Below, piece after piece: positions 33,698 through 42,514 of a stretch of 64,000 bases of DNA. The first letter of the stretch is position 1; every line of letters begins with the position of its first letter. The stretch is from Synergistaceae bacterium (GTDB taxonomy: Bacteria > Synergistota > Synergistia > Synergistales > Aminobacteriaceae), in NCBI GenBank assembly GCA_018436785.1, contig JAHDKR010000008.1, positions 1-64,000 of the forward strand, given 5' to 3'. Under the pieces are notes generated by a model. The model did not search any database, was not told the origin of the DNA, and saw only the letters and a list, made by a program, of their open reading frames with translations. Position numbers and translations under genes: made by a program.

Positions 33698-34897
33698 CTA
33701 GTTTTTAATCGCGATCTTCTTAGTATCCCGAGCTATAACGAGCTCTTCGTCCGTCGGTATTACGATTACTTTTACACGGCTGTCGTCGGTGCTGACAATG
33801 CGTTCTTTACCACGGACGTTATTTTTCTCTTTGTCCAATTTGATTCCCATAAATTCAAGGCCGGCGCAGATGCTCTCGCGGGCGCGGGCGCTGTTTTCCC
33901 CTATGCCGGCGGTGAAGACAAGCACATCAATGCCTCCCATGGCGGCAGCATACGACGCAACGTATTTCTTGACGCCGTAATAGAGCATGTCCTCGGCAAG
34001 TTTGGCCCGCTGGTTTCCGGAATCGGCCGCTTCTTCTATATCACGGAGATCGCTGCTGACGCCGGAAATACCAAGAAGCCCGCTTTCCTTGTTCAGGACG
34101 TGACTCATCGCCTTGTTGTCGATTCCTTCCTGGTCTGAAAGGTAAGAGATGAGCAGCGGGTCAACGTCGCCGGATCGAGTCCCCATAATGACGCCTGGAA
34201 GGGGGCTGAATCCCATGCTTGTATCGACCGACTTCCCGCCTTTTACCGCGGCAAGAGAGCTGCCGTTCCCCATGTGGCATGTGACAATATTGAGCGACTC
34301 GACAGGTTTGCCAAGAATTTCAGCGGCTCTGTGGGAAACATAGTAGTGGCTGGTACCGTGAAAGCCGTAGCGTCGCACTTTGTACTTCTCGTAGTAATGA
34401 TAGGGGACGCCGTACATATAGGCATATCCGGGCATGGTCTGGTGGAACGCCGTGTCGAATACGCCTACCTGGGGGATATTTGGAAGGGCTTCTGTAACAG
34501 CGTAAATGCCCATGAGGTTGGCGGGGTTATGAAGAGGAGCAAGAGGGACGCACTCTTCCAGAGCATCGATGACGTCATGGGTGATAAGGACCGAGCCTGC
34601 GTACCGCTCTCCGGCGTGAACAACCCTGTGCCCGACGGCGGCGAGTTCATCGAGGCTCTTCAATACGCCATGTTCCGGGTCAAGGAGGGCCTCGACGACG
34701 ACTTTGAAGGCAACTTTGTGATTGGGGATTTCTCTGTTTTTGATTACGGCGTCCATTCCGGTCTTCGTGTGCTTGATTCGGGCTCCTTCAATGCCTATTC
34801 TCTCAATAAGCCCCTTTGCCAGCACAGATTCGTCGGTCATATCGAAAAGCTGATACTTGAGAGATGAACTACCGCAGTTTACAACAAGAATCTTCAT
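33698..34897 (-). CDS. ackA: Acetate kinase
   Basis: A 399-residue ASKHA-fold kinase that interconverts acetyl phosphate and acetate with ATP formation. It starts with LVVNCGSSSLKY and carries the family signatures HRVVHAGE and FDTAFHQTMP, GFHGTSHYY, CHMGNGSS and FTAGIGENS. No phosphotransacetylase gene is adjacent, but PFOR lies 3.7 kb away, so it fits acetate-producing fermentation. ATG follows GGAAGGGGT. It is divergent from tmcAL. Confidence 0.96.
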   Translation of the reverse strand: MKILVVNCGSSSLKYQLFDMTDESVLAKGLIERIGIEGARIKHTKTGMDAVIKNREIPNHKVAFKVVVEALLDPEHGVLKSLDELAAVGHRVVHAGERYAGSVLITHDVIDALEECVPLAPLHNPANLMGIYAVTEALPNIPQVGVFDTAFHQTMPGYAYMYGVPYHYYEKYKVRRYGFHGTSHYYVSHRAAEILGKPVESLNIVTCHMGNGSSLAAVKGGKSVDTSMGFSPLPGVIMGTRSGDVDPLLISYLSDQEGIDNKAMSHVLNKESGLLGISGVSSDLRDIEEAADSGNQRAKLAEDMLYYGVKKYVASYAAAMGGIDVLVFTAGIGENSARARESICAGLEFMGIKLDKEKNNVRGKERIVSTDDSRVKVIVIPTDEELVIARDTKKIAIKN

Positions 34898-34975
34898 GAA
34901 TACTACCCCTTCCTCTCATCTTGACCGGACGCTTTCGCAGGTTGTATTGTAATAAACAAAAGGAGGCCGGTCGCC

Positions 34976-36229
34976 ATATATGGAAATTATGTTGGTATTG
35001 TAGCCGAGTATAATCCATTGCATAACGGCCATCAGCATCACATACGCCGAACGCGGGAAAAAGTAAATCCCGACGGCATTGTTGTTGTGCTCTCATCCTA
35101 TTTCACACAAAGAGGAGAGCCCGCGCTTCTAAGTAAGTGGGATCGTGCGGAAAGCGCGCTTCATGCCGGAGCTAACCTTGTTCTGGAACTGCCTGTTTTC
35201 TTTTCCAGTCATAATGCAGGCGTCTTTGCATCGGGAGCGGTCGATGTTCTTGCAGCCACCGGCCTGGTTCAAACCATTTCTTTCGGGATGGAAGAACCTG
35301 ATTTTGATGTTGCTCCACTGGTTGATATTCTAGTCCAGGAACCGATTACTTTCAAGGATTCTCTGAAAAAACATCTGAATTCGGGATTTTCCTATGTAAA
35401 AGCGCGAGCGGAAGCTCTTGCTTCAATCAATGCTGAATATGGCGTTTTCGTCTCTTCCCCTAATAATTCACTCGCATTGGCGTACATGGAGCATATTGCG
35501 AGAAAAGGGCTGAACATTCAGTGCATGCCAATTCAGCGGACCGGCGCCGGTTATCACAATACTTCCGTTACCGCATCCGGCGAAGAATCCTGTTTTGCCA
35601 GCGCCTCCGCTATACGTCGCGAACTACTTGAAAGTGGACTCGATGCTGTGGCGCACACGCTTCCGGTCCCAAGCTTTGAAATTCTGCGGCGGTCTATGGA
35701 AACCGGGTATTACGTTCTCTCGACCGATTTGCTCTGGAGAATGATACGTATGGTTCTGCTGCGCACAACGAAGAAAAATTTGAGCCATTCATCGGAGATG
35801 ACGGAAGGGATGGAAAACAGGTTGCTTCGTTATGCCTCAGAATGCGGCTCATGGGATGAATTTTTGAGGAAATGCGTGACTCATCGATACCCGCGAGCCA
35901 GAATCCAACGGCAGCTCATTCATCTTCTGCTGGGTATTGATCACACCGAAAACCGGACTTTTCAGGAAAACGGTCCTGCGTATATTCACCCGCTTGCAGC
36001 GGATAAAAAGGGAGTGGAGATGCTTCGGGCAATGCGGAAGAAAGCATCGCTTCCCATACGAGGGAAGCTGCCCCTTCACGCGCAGGGAGCCGAAGGAAAG
36101 TTGGCTTCTATTGAATGTTTGGCCGCAGAAATCTGGGAAAGTCTCACCCCTGCCTTCATTCCCGGGACTGAAAAAAAAAGGCATCTCATCAGGGGGCAAG
36201 AGTATGCGGAAGAGGGAAACGCTCCCTGA
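34976..36229 (+). CDS. tmcAL: tRNA(Met) cytidine acetate ligase TmcAL, apparent ATA start
   Basis: About 417 residues. TmcAL uses ATP and acetate to make N4-acetylcytidine at the wobble base of elongator tRNA-Met. The nucleotidyltransferase motif VGIVAEYNPLHNGH begins the protein, and SNNSLALAY and TGAGYHNT-like blocks follow. The frame from the upstream stop at 34922 contains no ATG, GTG or TTG before the TTG that lies inside NPLHNGH (35018), which would remove the essential first strand. AGGAGG at 34961-34966 lies nine bases before ATA at 34976, so ATA is my start. ATG at 34979 is out of frame and ends at a stop after seven codons. The tail overlaps coaD, which is convergent, by 41 bases. 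Confidence 0.85.
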   Translation: MYGNYVGIVAEYNPLHNGHQHHIRRTREKVNPDGIVVVLSSYFTQRGEPALLSKWDRAESALHAGANLVLELPVFFSSHNAGVFASGAVDVLAATGLVQTISFGMEEPDFDVAPLVDILVQEPITFKDSLKKHLNSGFSYVKARAEALASINAEYGVFVSSPNNSLALAYMEHIARKGLNIQCMPIQRTGAGYHNTSVTASGEESCFASASAIRRELLESGLDAVAHTLPVPSFEILRRSMETGYYVLSTDLLWRMIRMVLLRTTKKNLSHSSEMTEGMENRLLRYASECGSWDEFLRKCVTHRYPRARIQRQLIHLLLGIDHTENRTFQENGPAYIHPLAADKKGVEMLRAMRKKASLPIRGKLPLHAQGAEGKLASIECLAAEIWESLTPAFIPGTEKKRHLIRGQEYAEEGNAP

Positions 36230-36695
36230 GACGCCGGAAGACCCCCGGCGGAACCATTTCGTGGACGGCTCCTCCGAACTGATATATCTCCTTTACAGCA
36301 TGGCTTGAAAGATATGAGTACCTTGCGTCGGTTACGATGAACAACGTTTCTATATCGGGGGCTAATTGTCTGTTCATCAGAGCCAGCTGAAACTCGTACT
36401 CGAAATCCGAGAGCGCCCGGAGCCCCCTGATGATGATACGGCTCCGTTCCTGTCGCAGAAAATCAACGAGAAGACCGGAGAAGGAACCGACTTTGACGTT
36501 GGTCAGATGGCTCAACGCCTCTCTGGCCATGGCTTTCCTTTCGTCGACGGTAAACGCCGCCTTTTTCTGAGGATTCAAGAGAACGCTTACAATGACTTCA
36601 TCGAAGAGCGCAGCTGCTCTCTCCGCGATGTAGATGTGTCCGTTGGTGATAGGATCGAACGACCCGGGGTAGACTGCGCTTATACATCTCTTCAT
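36189..36695 (-). CDS. coaD: Phosphopantetheine adenylyltransferase
   Basis: A 168-residue nucleotidyltransferase for the fourth step of coenzyme A synthesis. The N-terminal YPGSFDPITNGH carries the HxGH-type motif, and IRGLRALSDFEYEFQ and the SSHAVKEI block are family-specific. ATG 36695 is preceded by GAGAGGAG; a longer reading frame to 36911 is an unconserved overlap with rsmD. It overlaps rsmD by four bases. CoaBC, the previous two steps, is at 46968. Confidence 0.96.
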   Translation of the reverse strand: MKRCISAVYPGSFDPITNGHIYIAERAAALFDEVIVSVLLNPQKKAAFTVDERKAMAREALSHLTNVKVGSFSGLLVDFLRQERSRIIIRGLRALSDFEYEFQLALMNRQLAPDIETLFIVTDARYSYLSSHAVKEIYQFGGAVHEMVPPGVFRRLRERFPLPHTLAP

Positions 36696-37252
36696 ACTTT
36701 TTCTCCTCTCTCTCCGGAAGTATCTGTGGGCAAAACGGCCGATGCAAGAAAAGAAAGGACCGTCTCTCCGTACTCGCGGCGATCGATGATCCTGTAGTTT
36801 TCGCCGGAAGGGATGGGCTCCCGAAGGGAATGCTCTATTACCGCAACTCCGTTCGGAACGAGAATACCTCCCGATTTCGGAAAAAGCAGTTCCCCGAGGA
36901 TGCCGGGCCACCCCGCGCCATACGGCGGGTCGGCAAAGATTACTTCAAAACGATGACCTTTCCGTTCCAGGAAAGAAAGCGCTCTTCGAATATCCATTGC
37001 GAGGAGAAGAAAAGAGGGGGCGGCGGGAAAAAGAGAGCGAATATCCCGGGCACGAACGGGCAATATCTCCACCGCTGCAACAAAAGAAGCTCCCTGTTGG
37101 GCTGCGCGATACGCAACCCTGCCGGTTCCGGAGAAAAGGTCGAGGAAAGAGCGACCTTGCAAGGGACCGAGGATACTAAAGAGCGCCCCTAGAACCTTTC
37201 CGGAAGTAGGGCGGACCTCCTTGGGCGGCGCCCCCTTCTTTCCTCTGGTCAC
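36692..37252 (-). CDS. rsmD: 16S rRNA m2G966 methyltransferase
   Basis: A 186-residue SAM-dependent methyltransferase acting on G966 of 16S rRNA. It shows the SAM-binding FLDLFSGTGRVA, the N6/N2-type catalytic DPPYGAGW and the N-terminal RPTSGKVLGALFS block. It lies in a trmB-rsmD-coaD operon with four-base overlaps, a common rsmD-coaD pairing. Confidence 0.92.
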   Translation of the reverse strand: MTRGKKGAPPKEVRPTSGKVLGALFSILGPLQGRSFLDLFSGTGRVAYRAAQQGASFVAAVEILPVRARDIRSLFPAAPSFLLLAMDIRRALSFLERKGHRFEVIFADPPYGAGWPGILGELLFPKSGGILVPNGVAVIEHSLREPIPSGENYRIIDRREYGETVLSFLASAVLPTDTSGERGEKV

Positions 37253-38256
37253 TGCGAAAACGCCTTTCCAGCAGGTTGCTCAAGTGAAGCGGCGCAGGAG
37301 GAGACGATCGATAGATAGTGCGTCTCAATCAAGTGAGCCATACCTTCGAGAGCCCCGCGTACTGAATCAGTCAAAAACGGGCTCGAATACGGCGCTATTT
37401 TTATGAGGGCGTCCTCTTCGCGCTCTACGATCTGGATGAAAAATTTTTGTTCGAAGGAGCCGTCGCCGGCCACTGTTTCGATAATATAAGCGCTTCCTTC
37501 CGCAGATTCGTAGAACCTTTTATACACCCAGAGAGCGTCGCCCTTTTCTCCTCCCATGTTATGTATATCGTTCACGAATTTTTTTAAAGATCCCTTTCCC
37601 GGAACTCGAATATGCACGTCCTCCGTCCTCCCTAGACAGCGGTATCCGACAGATGATTCCGCTTCTTTTTTCTGTAGTCTGGAAAGAAAAATACGTTTCC
37701 CCATCTCCATCCATTTGCGTTCGTATTTTGTTGTAACCGGCCTGGGCGGATTTATCTTCCACTCCGTAAGTTCAAGCAAAGGATGAGCGGCCAGCACATT
37801 TCGCACTTCCATACCGTACCATTCCTCGTCGGTTACAAGTTCAAAGAACGCCCCCTTCTTGAGAACGCTCGCAATCTCCGAGGGAAAATCTCCGCTGGAA
37901 ACTCTTCTTTTAGTGTGTTTTTTCTTAGGCCAAGGACAGGGGAAATTCATGTAAATGCCGTCGAGAGATTCTTTTGGAAGGCATTCTTTCAGAATGAAAC
38001 GCGCATCGCCGCACAGGAGGAAGATGTTTCGCAGTTCTTCTCTGCGAATTCTTTTCAGAGCGCGCAGAACGCACGACCGGGACATCTCGACGCCCCAAAA
38101 AACGGCATCCGGGTTTTGCCGTGCAAGATGAACGAGAAATTCACCGTTTCCGAAACCTATTTCAAGAAATACGCGCGTTTCCCCTCTCGCTCTCAGTATA
38201 TTCAGAGGAAGCTGTTGCTTTTCAGGCATGATAATAATTTCTCGTATGTCGATCAC
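37249..38256 (-). CDS. trmB: tRNA (guanine-N7-)-methyltransferase with C-terminal extension
   Basis: A 335-residue protein. The first 210 residues are a TrmB core that methylates G46: LEIGFGNGEFL binds SAM, and NFPCPWPKKKHTKRR replaces the usual PDPWPK..H.KRR motif. In most members the third residue is aspartate; here it is cysteine. The last ~120 residues form an extension absent from Escherichia coli TrmB; a C-terminal extension is known for the Aquifex-type enzyme. The start is GTG at 38256, ten bases after AGGAG. It overlaps rsmD by four bases. Confidence 0.88.
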   Translation of the reverse strand: MIDIREIIIMPEKQQLPLNILRARGETRVFLEIGFGNGEFLVHLARQNPDAVFWGVEMSRSCVLRALKRIRREELRNIFLLCGDARFILKECLPKESLDGIYMNFPCPWPKKKHTKRRVSSGDFPSEIASVLKKGAFFELVTDEEWYGMEVRNVLAAHPLLELTEWKINPPRPVTTKYERKWMEMGKRIFLSRLQKKEAESSVGYRCLGRTEDVHIRVPGKGSLKKFVNDIHNMGGEKGDALWVYKRFYESAEGSAYIIETVAGDGSFEQKFFIQIVEREEDALIKIAPYSSPFLTDSVRGALEGMAHLIETHYLSIVSSCAASLEQPAGKAFSQ

Positions 38257-38361
38257 AATTCCAACCTCTCCTTGAGCAAACTCGTACCGGAATGCATACG
38301 ATTATAGCAGCCTTCGGAACGAAATCGGCAAAAGTGAAGCGTTTGGAGTGAAATGAACGAA
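38257..38361. other. Intergenic upstream region between trmB and the nifJ promoter
   Basis: The trmB ribosome site AAGGAG lies at the left end of this gap. I see no gene here. It is about 100 bases of AT-rich sequence before the predicted nifJ promoter. Confidence 0.5.
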
Positions 38362-38389
38362 TTGACCCGTAGAAGGTTTATGGTAATAT
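38362..38389 (+). promoter_or_regulatory. Candidate nifJ promoter
   Basis: TTGACC at 38362-38367 and TAATAT at 38384-38389 are separated by 16 bases. Initiation would be near 38396, leaving a leader of about 260 bases before nifJ. A second weak -10-like TGTAAAAT lies near 38472-38480. Confidence 0.5.
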
Positions 38390-38395
38390 CAATAC

Positions 38396-38657
38396 GTGAA
38401 AAAAATACTTTTTGGTTGTCGTTTTTTTCCAGAAGTGCGGATTATACAGAATGCAAAATCCCGATCTTGTTGTAAAATAGAAGGGTGTTAACCGGAAGTC
38501 GAATTCCCATCTGACCTTCGGCGTATTTGTGCGGACATTACAAGAGCCCGCTGGAAAGATCACAATGGGGCTTATTGCGTCTATGGATCAAGAATAATAA
38601 AACAGGAGCGGGTTGCGACAACGCTGCCCCTCCTGTAATTCAAGAGGGGGTACATCA
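38396..38657 (+). promoter_or_regulatory. Structured 5' leader of nifJ with alternative hairpins
   Basis: Four segments can pair in alternative ways. Segment 1 CCCGCT (38547-38552) pairs with AGCGGG (38607-38612), which belongs to segment 2, ACAGGAGCGGG (38602-38612). Segment 2 pairs with segment 3, CCCCTCCTGT (38627-38636), over 10 pairs with one bulged C, with a small inner GCG/CGC stem. Segment 3 also pairs with the nifJ ribosome site GAGGGG (38644-38649). Pairings 1:2, 2:3 and 3:4 are therefore mutually exclusive, the geometry of an attenuator or riboswitch. The ligand or signal is unknown, and no described riboswitch family is recognised. Confidence 0.5.
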
Positions 38658-41600
38658 ATGAAGAGAAATTGGAAAACGATGGACGGCAACACTGCTGCAG
38701 CGCATGTTTCATATGCGTTCACCGAGGTTGCTGCAATTTACCCGATTACGCCGTCCTCCAATATGCCCGAAGTTGTCGATGAATGGGCTGCCCACGGCAG
38801 GAAGAATATTTTCGGCAAGACTGTCAGGGTCACGGAACTTCAGTCTGAAGCGGGAGCCGCAGGCGCCGTGCACGGTTCTCTTTCAGCCGGATCGCTTTCG
38901 ACCACCTTCACAGCATCTCAGGGTTTGTTGCTTATGATGCCGAATATGTACAAAATCGCCGGCGAACTACTTCCCGGTGTCTTTGACGTGACTGCCCGCG
39001 CAGTCGCCGCGCATGCCCTTTCCATCTTCGGCGACCACAGCGACGTCATGGCTTGCCGCGGAACGGGTTTTGCATTTCTCGCATCCGGCAGCGTCCAGGA
39101 AGTAATGGATCTGACCGCTGTCTCCCACCTCTCCGCAATCAAGGGGAGTCTTCCTTTTGTCAACTTCTTCGACGGCTTCAGAACCTCTCACGAAATTCAG
39201 AAGATCGACGTGCTTGAGTACGACGATCTTGCCAAACTTGTCGACTATGACGCGCTTGCAAAATTCAAGGCGCGCGCAATGAATCCGGAACACCCCTACC
39301 AGAAGGGAACCGCGCAGAACCCCGACATCTTCTTCCAGGCGAAAGAAGCGGTCAACAGATTCTATACTGTTATCCCGGACATCGTCGAGTCGTACATGCA
39401 GGAGATCAAGAAGCTCACAGGCAGAGAGTATCACCCGTTCAACTACTACGGCGACCCGAACGCTGAAAACATCATCATCGCAATGGGTTCTGTCTGTCAG
39501 GCGATTGAGGAAACGGTCGACTACCTCAACGCGCGCGGCGAGAAGACAGGCGTTGTAGAAGTACATCTGTATCGCCCCTTCTCCGAGAAATACTTCTTCG
39601 ACGTGCTTCCCGCATCCGTAAAGCGCATTGCTGTGCTCGACAGATGCAAGGAGCCCGGCGCTCTCGGCGAGCCCCTCTTCGAGGATATTTGCGCTATTTT
39701 CAAGGACAAAGCGGAAAGTCCGATCATTGTCGGGGGACGCTACGGCCTCGGTTCCAAGGACACCACACCGACACATATCAAATCCGTTTTCGACAATCTG
39801 AAGCTTTATCAGCCCAGGGATCGTTTCACCATCAGCATCGTCGACGACGTTACCGGCACGTCACTCCCGGTAAACGAGCAAATTGTCGCAGCCCCTGAAG
39901 GAACAATCAGATGCAAATTCTGGGGCCTTGGGTCCGATGGAACTGTGGGCGCCAACAAGAACTCGATTAAAATCATCGGCGACGAAACAGACCTTTACGC
40001 ACAAGGGTATTTTGCGTACGATTCCAAAAAATCCGGCGGGATTACCGTTTCCCACCTTCGTTTTGGCAAAAAACCGATCAAGTCCACCTATCTCATTGAT
40101 ACTGCCGACTTCATCGCTTGCCACAAGCAGGAGTATGTCAATCTCTACGATGTTCTCGGCGGCCTGAAAAAAGGCGGTTCGTTCCTTCTGAACACCCAGT
40201 GGGACACTATCGAAAAGCTTGAGAAGCATCTTCCTTCAAGGATGAGACGCGCCCTTGCAAACAACGATATTCAGTTTTATATCCTCAATGGAACGGACAT
40301 CGGCGAGGAGCTCGGTCTTGGCAACAGGATCAACATGATCATGCAGGCCGCATTCTTCAAGCTGACCAATGTCATTCCTATAAACGACGCCGTGAAATAT
40401 ATGAAGGACGCCATCGACCACACCTACAGCAGGAAGGGCGAGGCCATTCTCGAGATGAACTACAAGGCAGTGGATGCAGGCATCAATGCGATCAAGAAGA
40501 TCGACGTGCCTGCTGAGTGGGCGAACGCGACGTCCGAACCGGTGCTTCTTTCCGGTCTGCCGTCGGAGATTCCCGATTTTGTCAAGGATGTCTGCATGCC
40601 CATCAATGCGCAGCAGGGCGATTCTCTTCCTGTCAGCGCATTCCTCGGACGCGAAGACGGCAAATTCCCTTCGGGAACCGCCGCTTTCGAGAAACGTGGC
40701 GTTGCGGTAAATGTTCCGGAATGGAAAAGCGACAAGTGCATCCAGTGCAACCAGTGCTCGATGGTCTGTCCGCACGCTGCCATTCGCCCGTTTATTCTGA
40801 ACGAGCAGGAACTCGCGGCCGCGCCTCAAGGCTTCGGCGCAGTCGAAGTCAAAGGAAAAGAGTTCCCCGGCTGCAAGTACAAGATGCAGGTTGACACGCT
40901 CGACTGCATGGGCTGCGGCAACTGCGCCGATATCTGCCCAGTGGGCGCGCTCGAAATGAAACCGATCGTTTCTCAGGAAAAAGAGATACCGAACTGGCTC
41001 TATGCCGTAGAAGAGGTTTCCGACAAGTCTGCGGAGACGAACAAGTTTACGGTCAAGGGAAGCCAGTTTTCCCAGCCGCTCCTCGAGTTCTCAGGAGCGT
41101 GCGCCGGGTGCGGCGAGACGCCGTACATTAAGCTCGTTACACAGCTCTTCGGCGACCGGATGATTGTTGCGAACGCCACTGGCTGCTCTTCGATCTGGGG
41201 CGGATCGGCTCCCAGCATGCCCTATACGAAGAACTCCAAGGGGCAGGGACCTGCATGGGCCAACTCCCTCTTTGAGGACAACGCGGAATACGGCTATGGC
41301 ATGAAGCTCTCTGTCAACGCCACAATGCAATATGTCATCGATGCAATGAACGGTCTTCTGGCGCTCGACATCCCCGAGGATGTAAAAGCCGTGGTTTCAG
41401 AGTGGCTTGAGTCGAAGGATGACGGAGACAAATCCAAAGCTGCCGCAGAAAAGGTGCTTGCTATTCTTGATCGCGACATCGGCGAAGAAGGGAACAAGCT
41501 GCTCTGCGAAATCGCCTGCCACAAGGATTATCTTGTTAAAAAGTCCGTCTGGATTTTCGGCGGCGACGGCTGGGCATACGATATCGGTTTCGGCGGCCTC

Positions 41601-42215
41601 GACCACGTGCTTGCGTCGGGTGAAGACATCAATGTCTTCGTACTCGACACCGAAGTGTACTCCAACACCGGCGGCCAGTCCTCGAAATCCACGCAGACGG
41701 CGGCAATCGCAAAATTCGCGGCCTCCGGCAAACGGGTAAAGAAAAAGGACCTCGGCCGGATCGCGATGACCTACGGATATGTATATGTCGCTCAAGTCGC
41801 GATGGGCGCCGACAAGAACCAGCTGATGAAAGCCATTAAAGAAGCGGAAGCCTACAACGGGCCCTCTCTGGTCATTGCGTACGCTCCCTGCATTGCGCAT
41901 GGCATCAGCGCCGGAATGGGCAAGACGCAGGATCAGACGAAAAAAGCCGTGGAGGCAGGATACTGGCATCTCTACCGCTATAACCCCGAACTCGCCGAGG
42001 CAGGGAGCAACCCGTTTGTACTCGACTCCAAGGAGCCCAAAGCAGACTTTAAGGACTTCCTGATGAGCGAAGTTCGTTATGCTTCCTTGAAAAAGGAGTT
42101 CCCGGATACCGCGGACGAGCTCTTCGAAAAGGCGGCAAAGGATGCCCGGGAGCGTTACGAAATCTATAAGCAGCTTGCCGAGATGGGCAAACAGCCTGTA
42201 AAGGCTGAAGCGTAA
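38658..42215 (+). CDS. nifJ: Pyruvate:ferredoxin (flavodoxin) oxidoreductase
   Basis: A single-chain 1185-residue PFOR that oxidises pyruvate to acetyl-CoA and CO2 and reduces ferredoxin. It starts with KTMDGNTAAAHVSYAF and YPITPSS, has two bacterial ferredoxin 4Fe-4S motifs (CIQCNQCSMVCP and CMGCGNCADICP), the TPP-domain cysteines CAGCGETPY, and the thiamine-binding block from GDGWAYDIG to NTGGQ. ATG 38658 is preceded by GAGGGGG. A TTG at 38613, in frame and four bases after AGGAGCGGG, would add 15 residues (MRQRCPSC...). Codon use is strong, so it is probably highly expressed. With ackA and the ferredoxin at 57700 it forms an acetate energy branch. Confidence 0.97.
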   Translation: MKRNWKTMDGNTAAAHVSYAFTEVAAIYPITPSSNMPEVVDEWAAHGRKNIFGKTVRVTELQSEAGAAGAVHGSLSAGSLSTTFTASQGLLLMMPNMYKIAGELLPGVFDVTARAVAAHALSIFGDHSDVMACRGTGFAFLASGSVQEVMDLTAVSHLSAIKGSLPFVNFFDGFRTSHEIQKIDVLEYDDLAKLVDYDALAKFKARAMNPEHPYQKGTAQNPDIFFQAKEAVNRFYTVIPDIVESYMQEIKKLTGREYHPFNYYGDPNAENIIIAMGSVCQAIEETVDYLNARGEKTGVVEVHLYRPFSEKYFFDVLPASVKRIAVLDRCKEPGALGEPLFEDICAIFKDKAESPIIVGGRYGLGSKDTTPTHIKSVFDNLKLYQPRDRFTISIVDDVTGTSLPVNEQIVAAPEGTIRCKFWGLGSDGTVGANKNSIKIIGDETDLYAQGYFAYDSKKSGGITVSHLRFGKKPIKSTYLIDTADFIACHKQEYVNLYDVLGGLKKGGSFLLNTQWDTIEKLEKHLPSRMRRALANNDIQFYILNGTDIGEELGLGNRINMIMQAAFFKLTNVIPINDAVKYMKDAIDHTYSRKGEAILEMNYKAVDAGINAIKKIDVPAEWANATSEPVLLSGLPSEIPDFVKDVCMPINAQQGDSLPVSAFLGREDGKFPSGTAAFEKRGVAVNVPEWKSDKCIQCNQCSMVCPHAAIRPFILNEQELAAAPQGFGAVEVKGKEFPGCKYKMQVDTLDCMGCGNCADICPVGALEMKPIVSQEKEIPNWLYAVEEVSDKSAETNKFTVKGSQFSQPLLEFSGACAGCGETPYIKLVTQLFGDRMIVANATGCSSIWGGSAPSMPYTKNSKGQGPAWANSLFEDNAEYGYGMKLSVNATMQYVIDAMNGLLALDIPEDVKAVVSEWLESKDDGDKSKAAAEKVLAILDRDIGEEGNKLLCEIACHKDYLVKKSVWIFGGDGWAYDIGFGGLDHVLASGEDINVFVLDTEVYSNTGGQSSKSTQTAAIAKFAASGKRVKKKDLGRIAMTYGYVYVAQVAMGADKNQLMKAIKEAEAYNGPSLVIAYAPCIAHGISAGMGKTQDQTKKAVEAGYWHLYRYNPELAEAGSNPFVLDSKEPKADFKDFLMSEVRYASLKKEFPDTADELFEKAAKDARERYEIYKQLAEMGKQPVKAEA

Positions 42216-42222
42216 AACCGTT

Positions 42223-42256
42223 GAGAGGGGGGAGGCGACTCCCTCCTCTTTTTTTT
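42223..42256 (+). terminator. Terminator after nifJ
   Basis: GAGAGGGGGGAG pairs with CTCCCTCCTC around GCGA, followed by eight T bases. It is a strong intrinsic terminator about ten bases past the nifJ stop. Confidence 0.88.
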
Positions 42257-42374
42257 GTACATCTTGGGGCGAACTGTTTTGAGCATGGGCTGATGTTCGC
42301 AACATGGAATATTTCCACTTTAATTTGGATCATTGACCGCAAGCGCGTTTCAATGTAGAATACCAAGGTCGAAA

Positions 42375-42452
42375 CGGGACGTAGCGCAGCCTGGTTAGCG
42401 TACCTGCATGGGGTGCAGGTGGTCGGAGGTTCGAATCCTCTCGTCCCGACCA
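42375..42452 (+). tRNA. tRNA-Pro (GGG)
   Basis: A 78-nt tRNA with acceptor CGGGACG/CGTCCCG, D-arm AGCGCAG, anticodon loop ATGGGGT giving GGG, T-arm GGAGG.TTCGAAT.CCTC and an encoded CCA. It resembles Escherichia coli tRNA-Pro(GGG) with one extra T in the D-loop. It is followed immediately by a strong terminator. Confidence 0.95.
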
Positions 42453-42459
42453 GAATATT

Positions 42460-42487
42460 AAAGCGGGGGCATACCCCCGCTTTTTTT
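42460..42487 (+). terminator. Terminator after tRNA-Pro
   Basis: AAAGCGGGGG at 42460-42469 pairs perfectly with CCCCCGCTTT at 42474-42483 around CATA, followed by TTTT. It ends tRNA-Pro transcription and separates it from rsmA, so rsmA needs read-through or its own promoter. Confidence 0.88.
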
Positions 42488-42514
42488 GTATTTGTCGAGG
42501 AGCGAAAAGAGAGA

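Noticed and set aside
38967-39776. A 269-codon minus-strand frame inside nifJ
   Set aside because: It is antisense to nifJ and arises from biased codon use; nifJ motifs are intact on the other strand.
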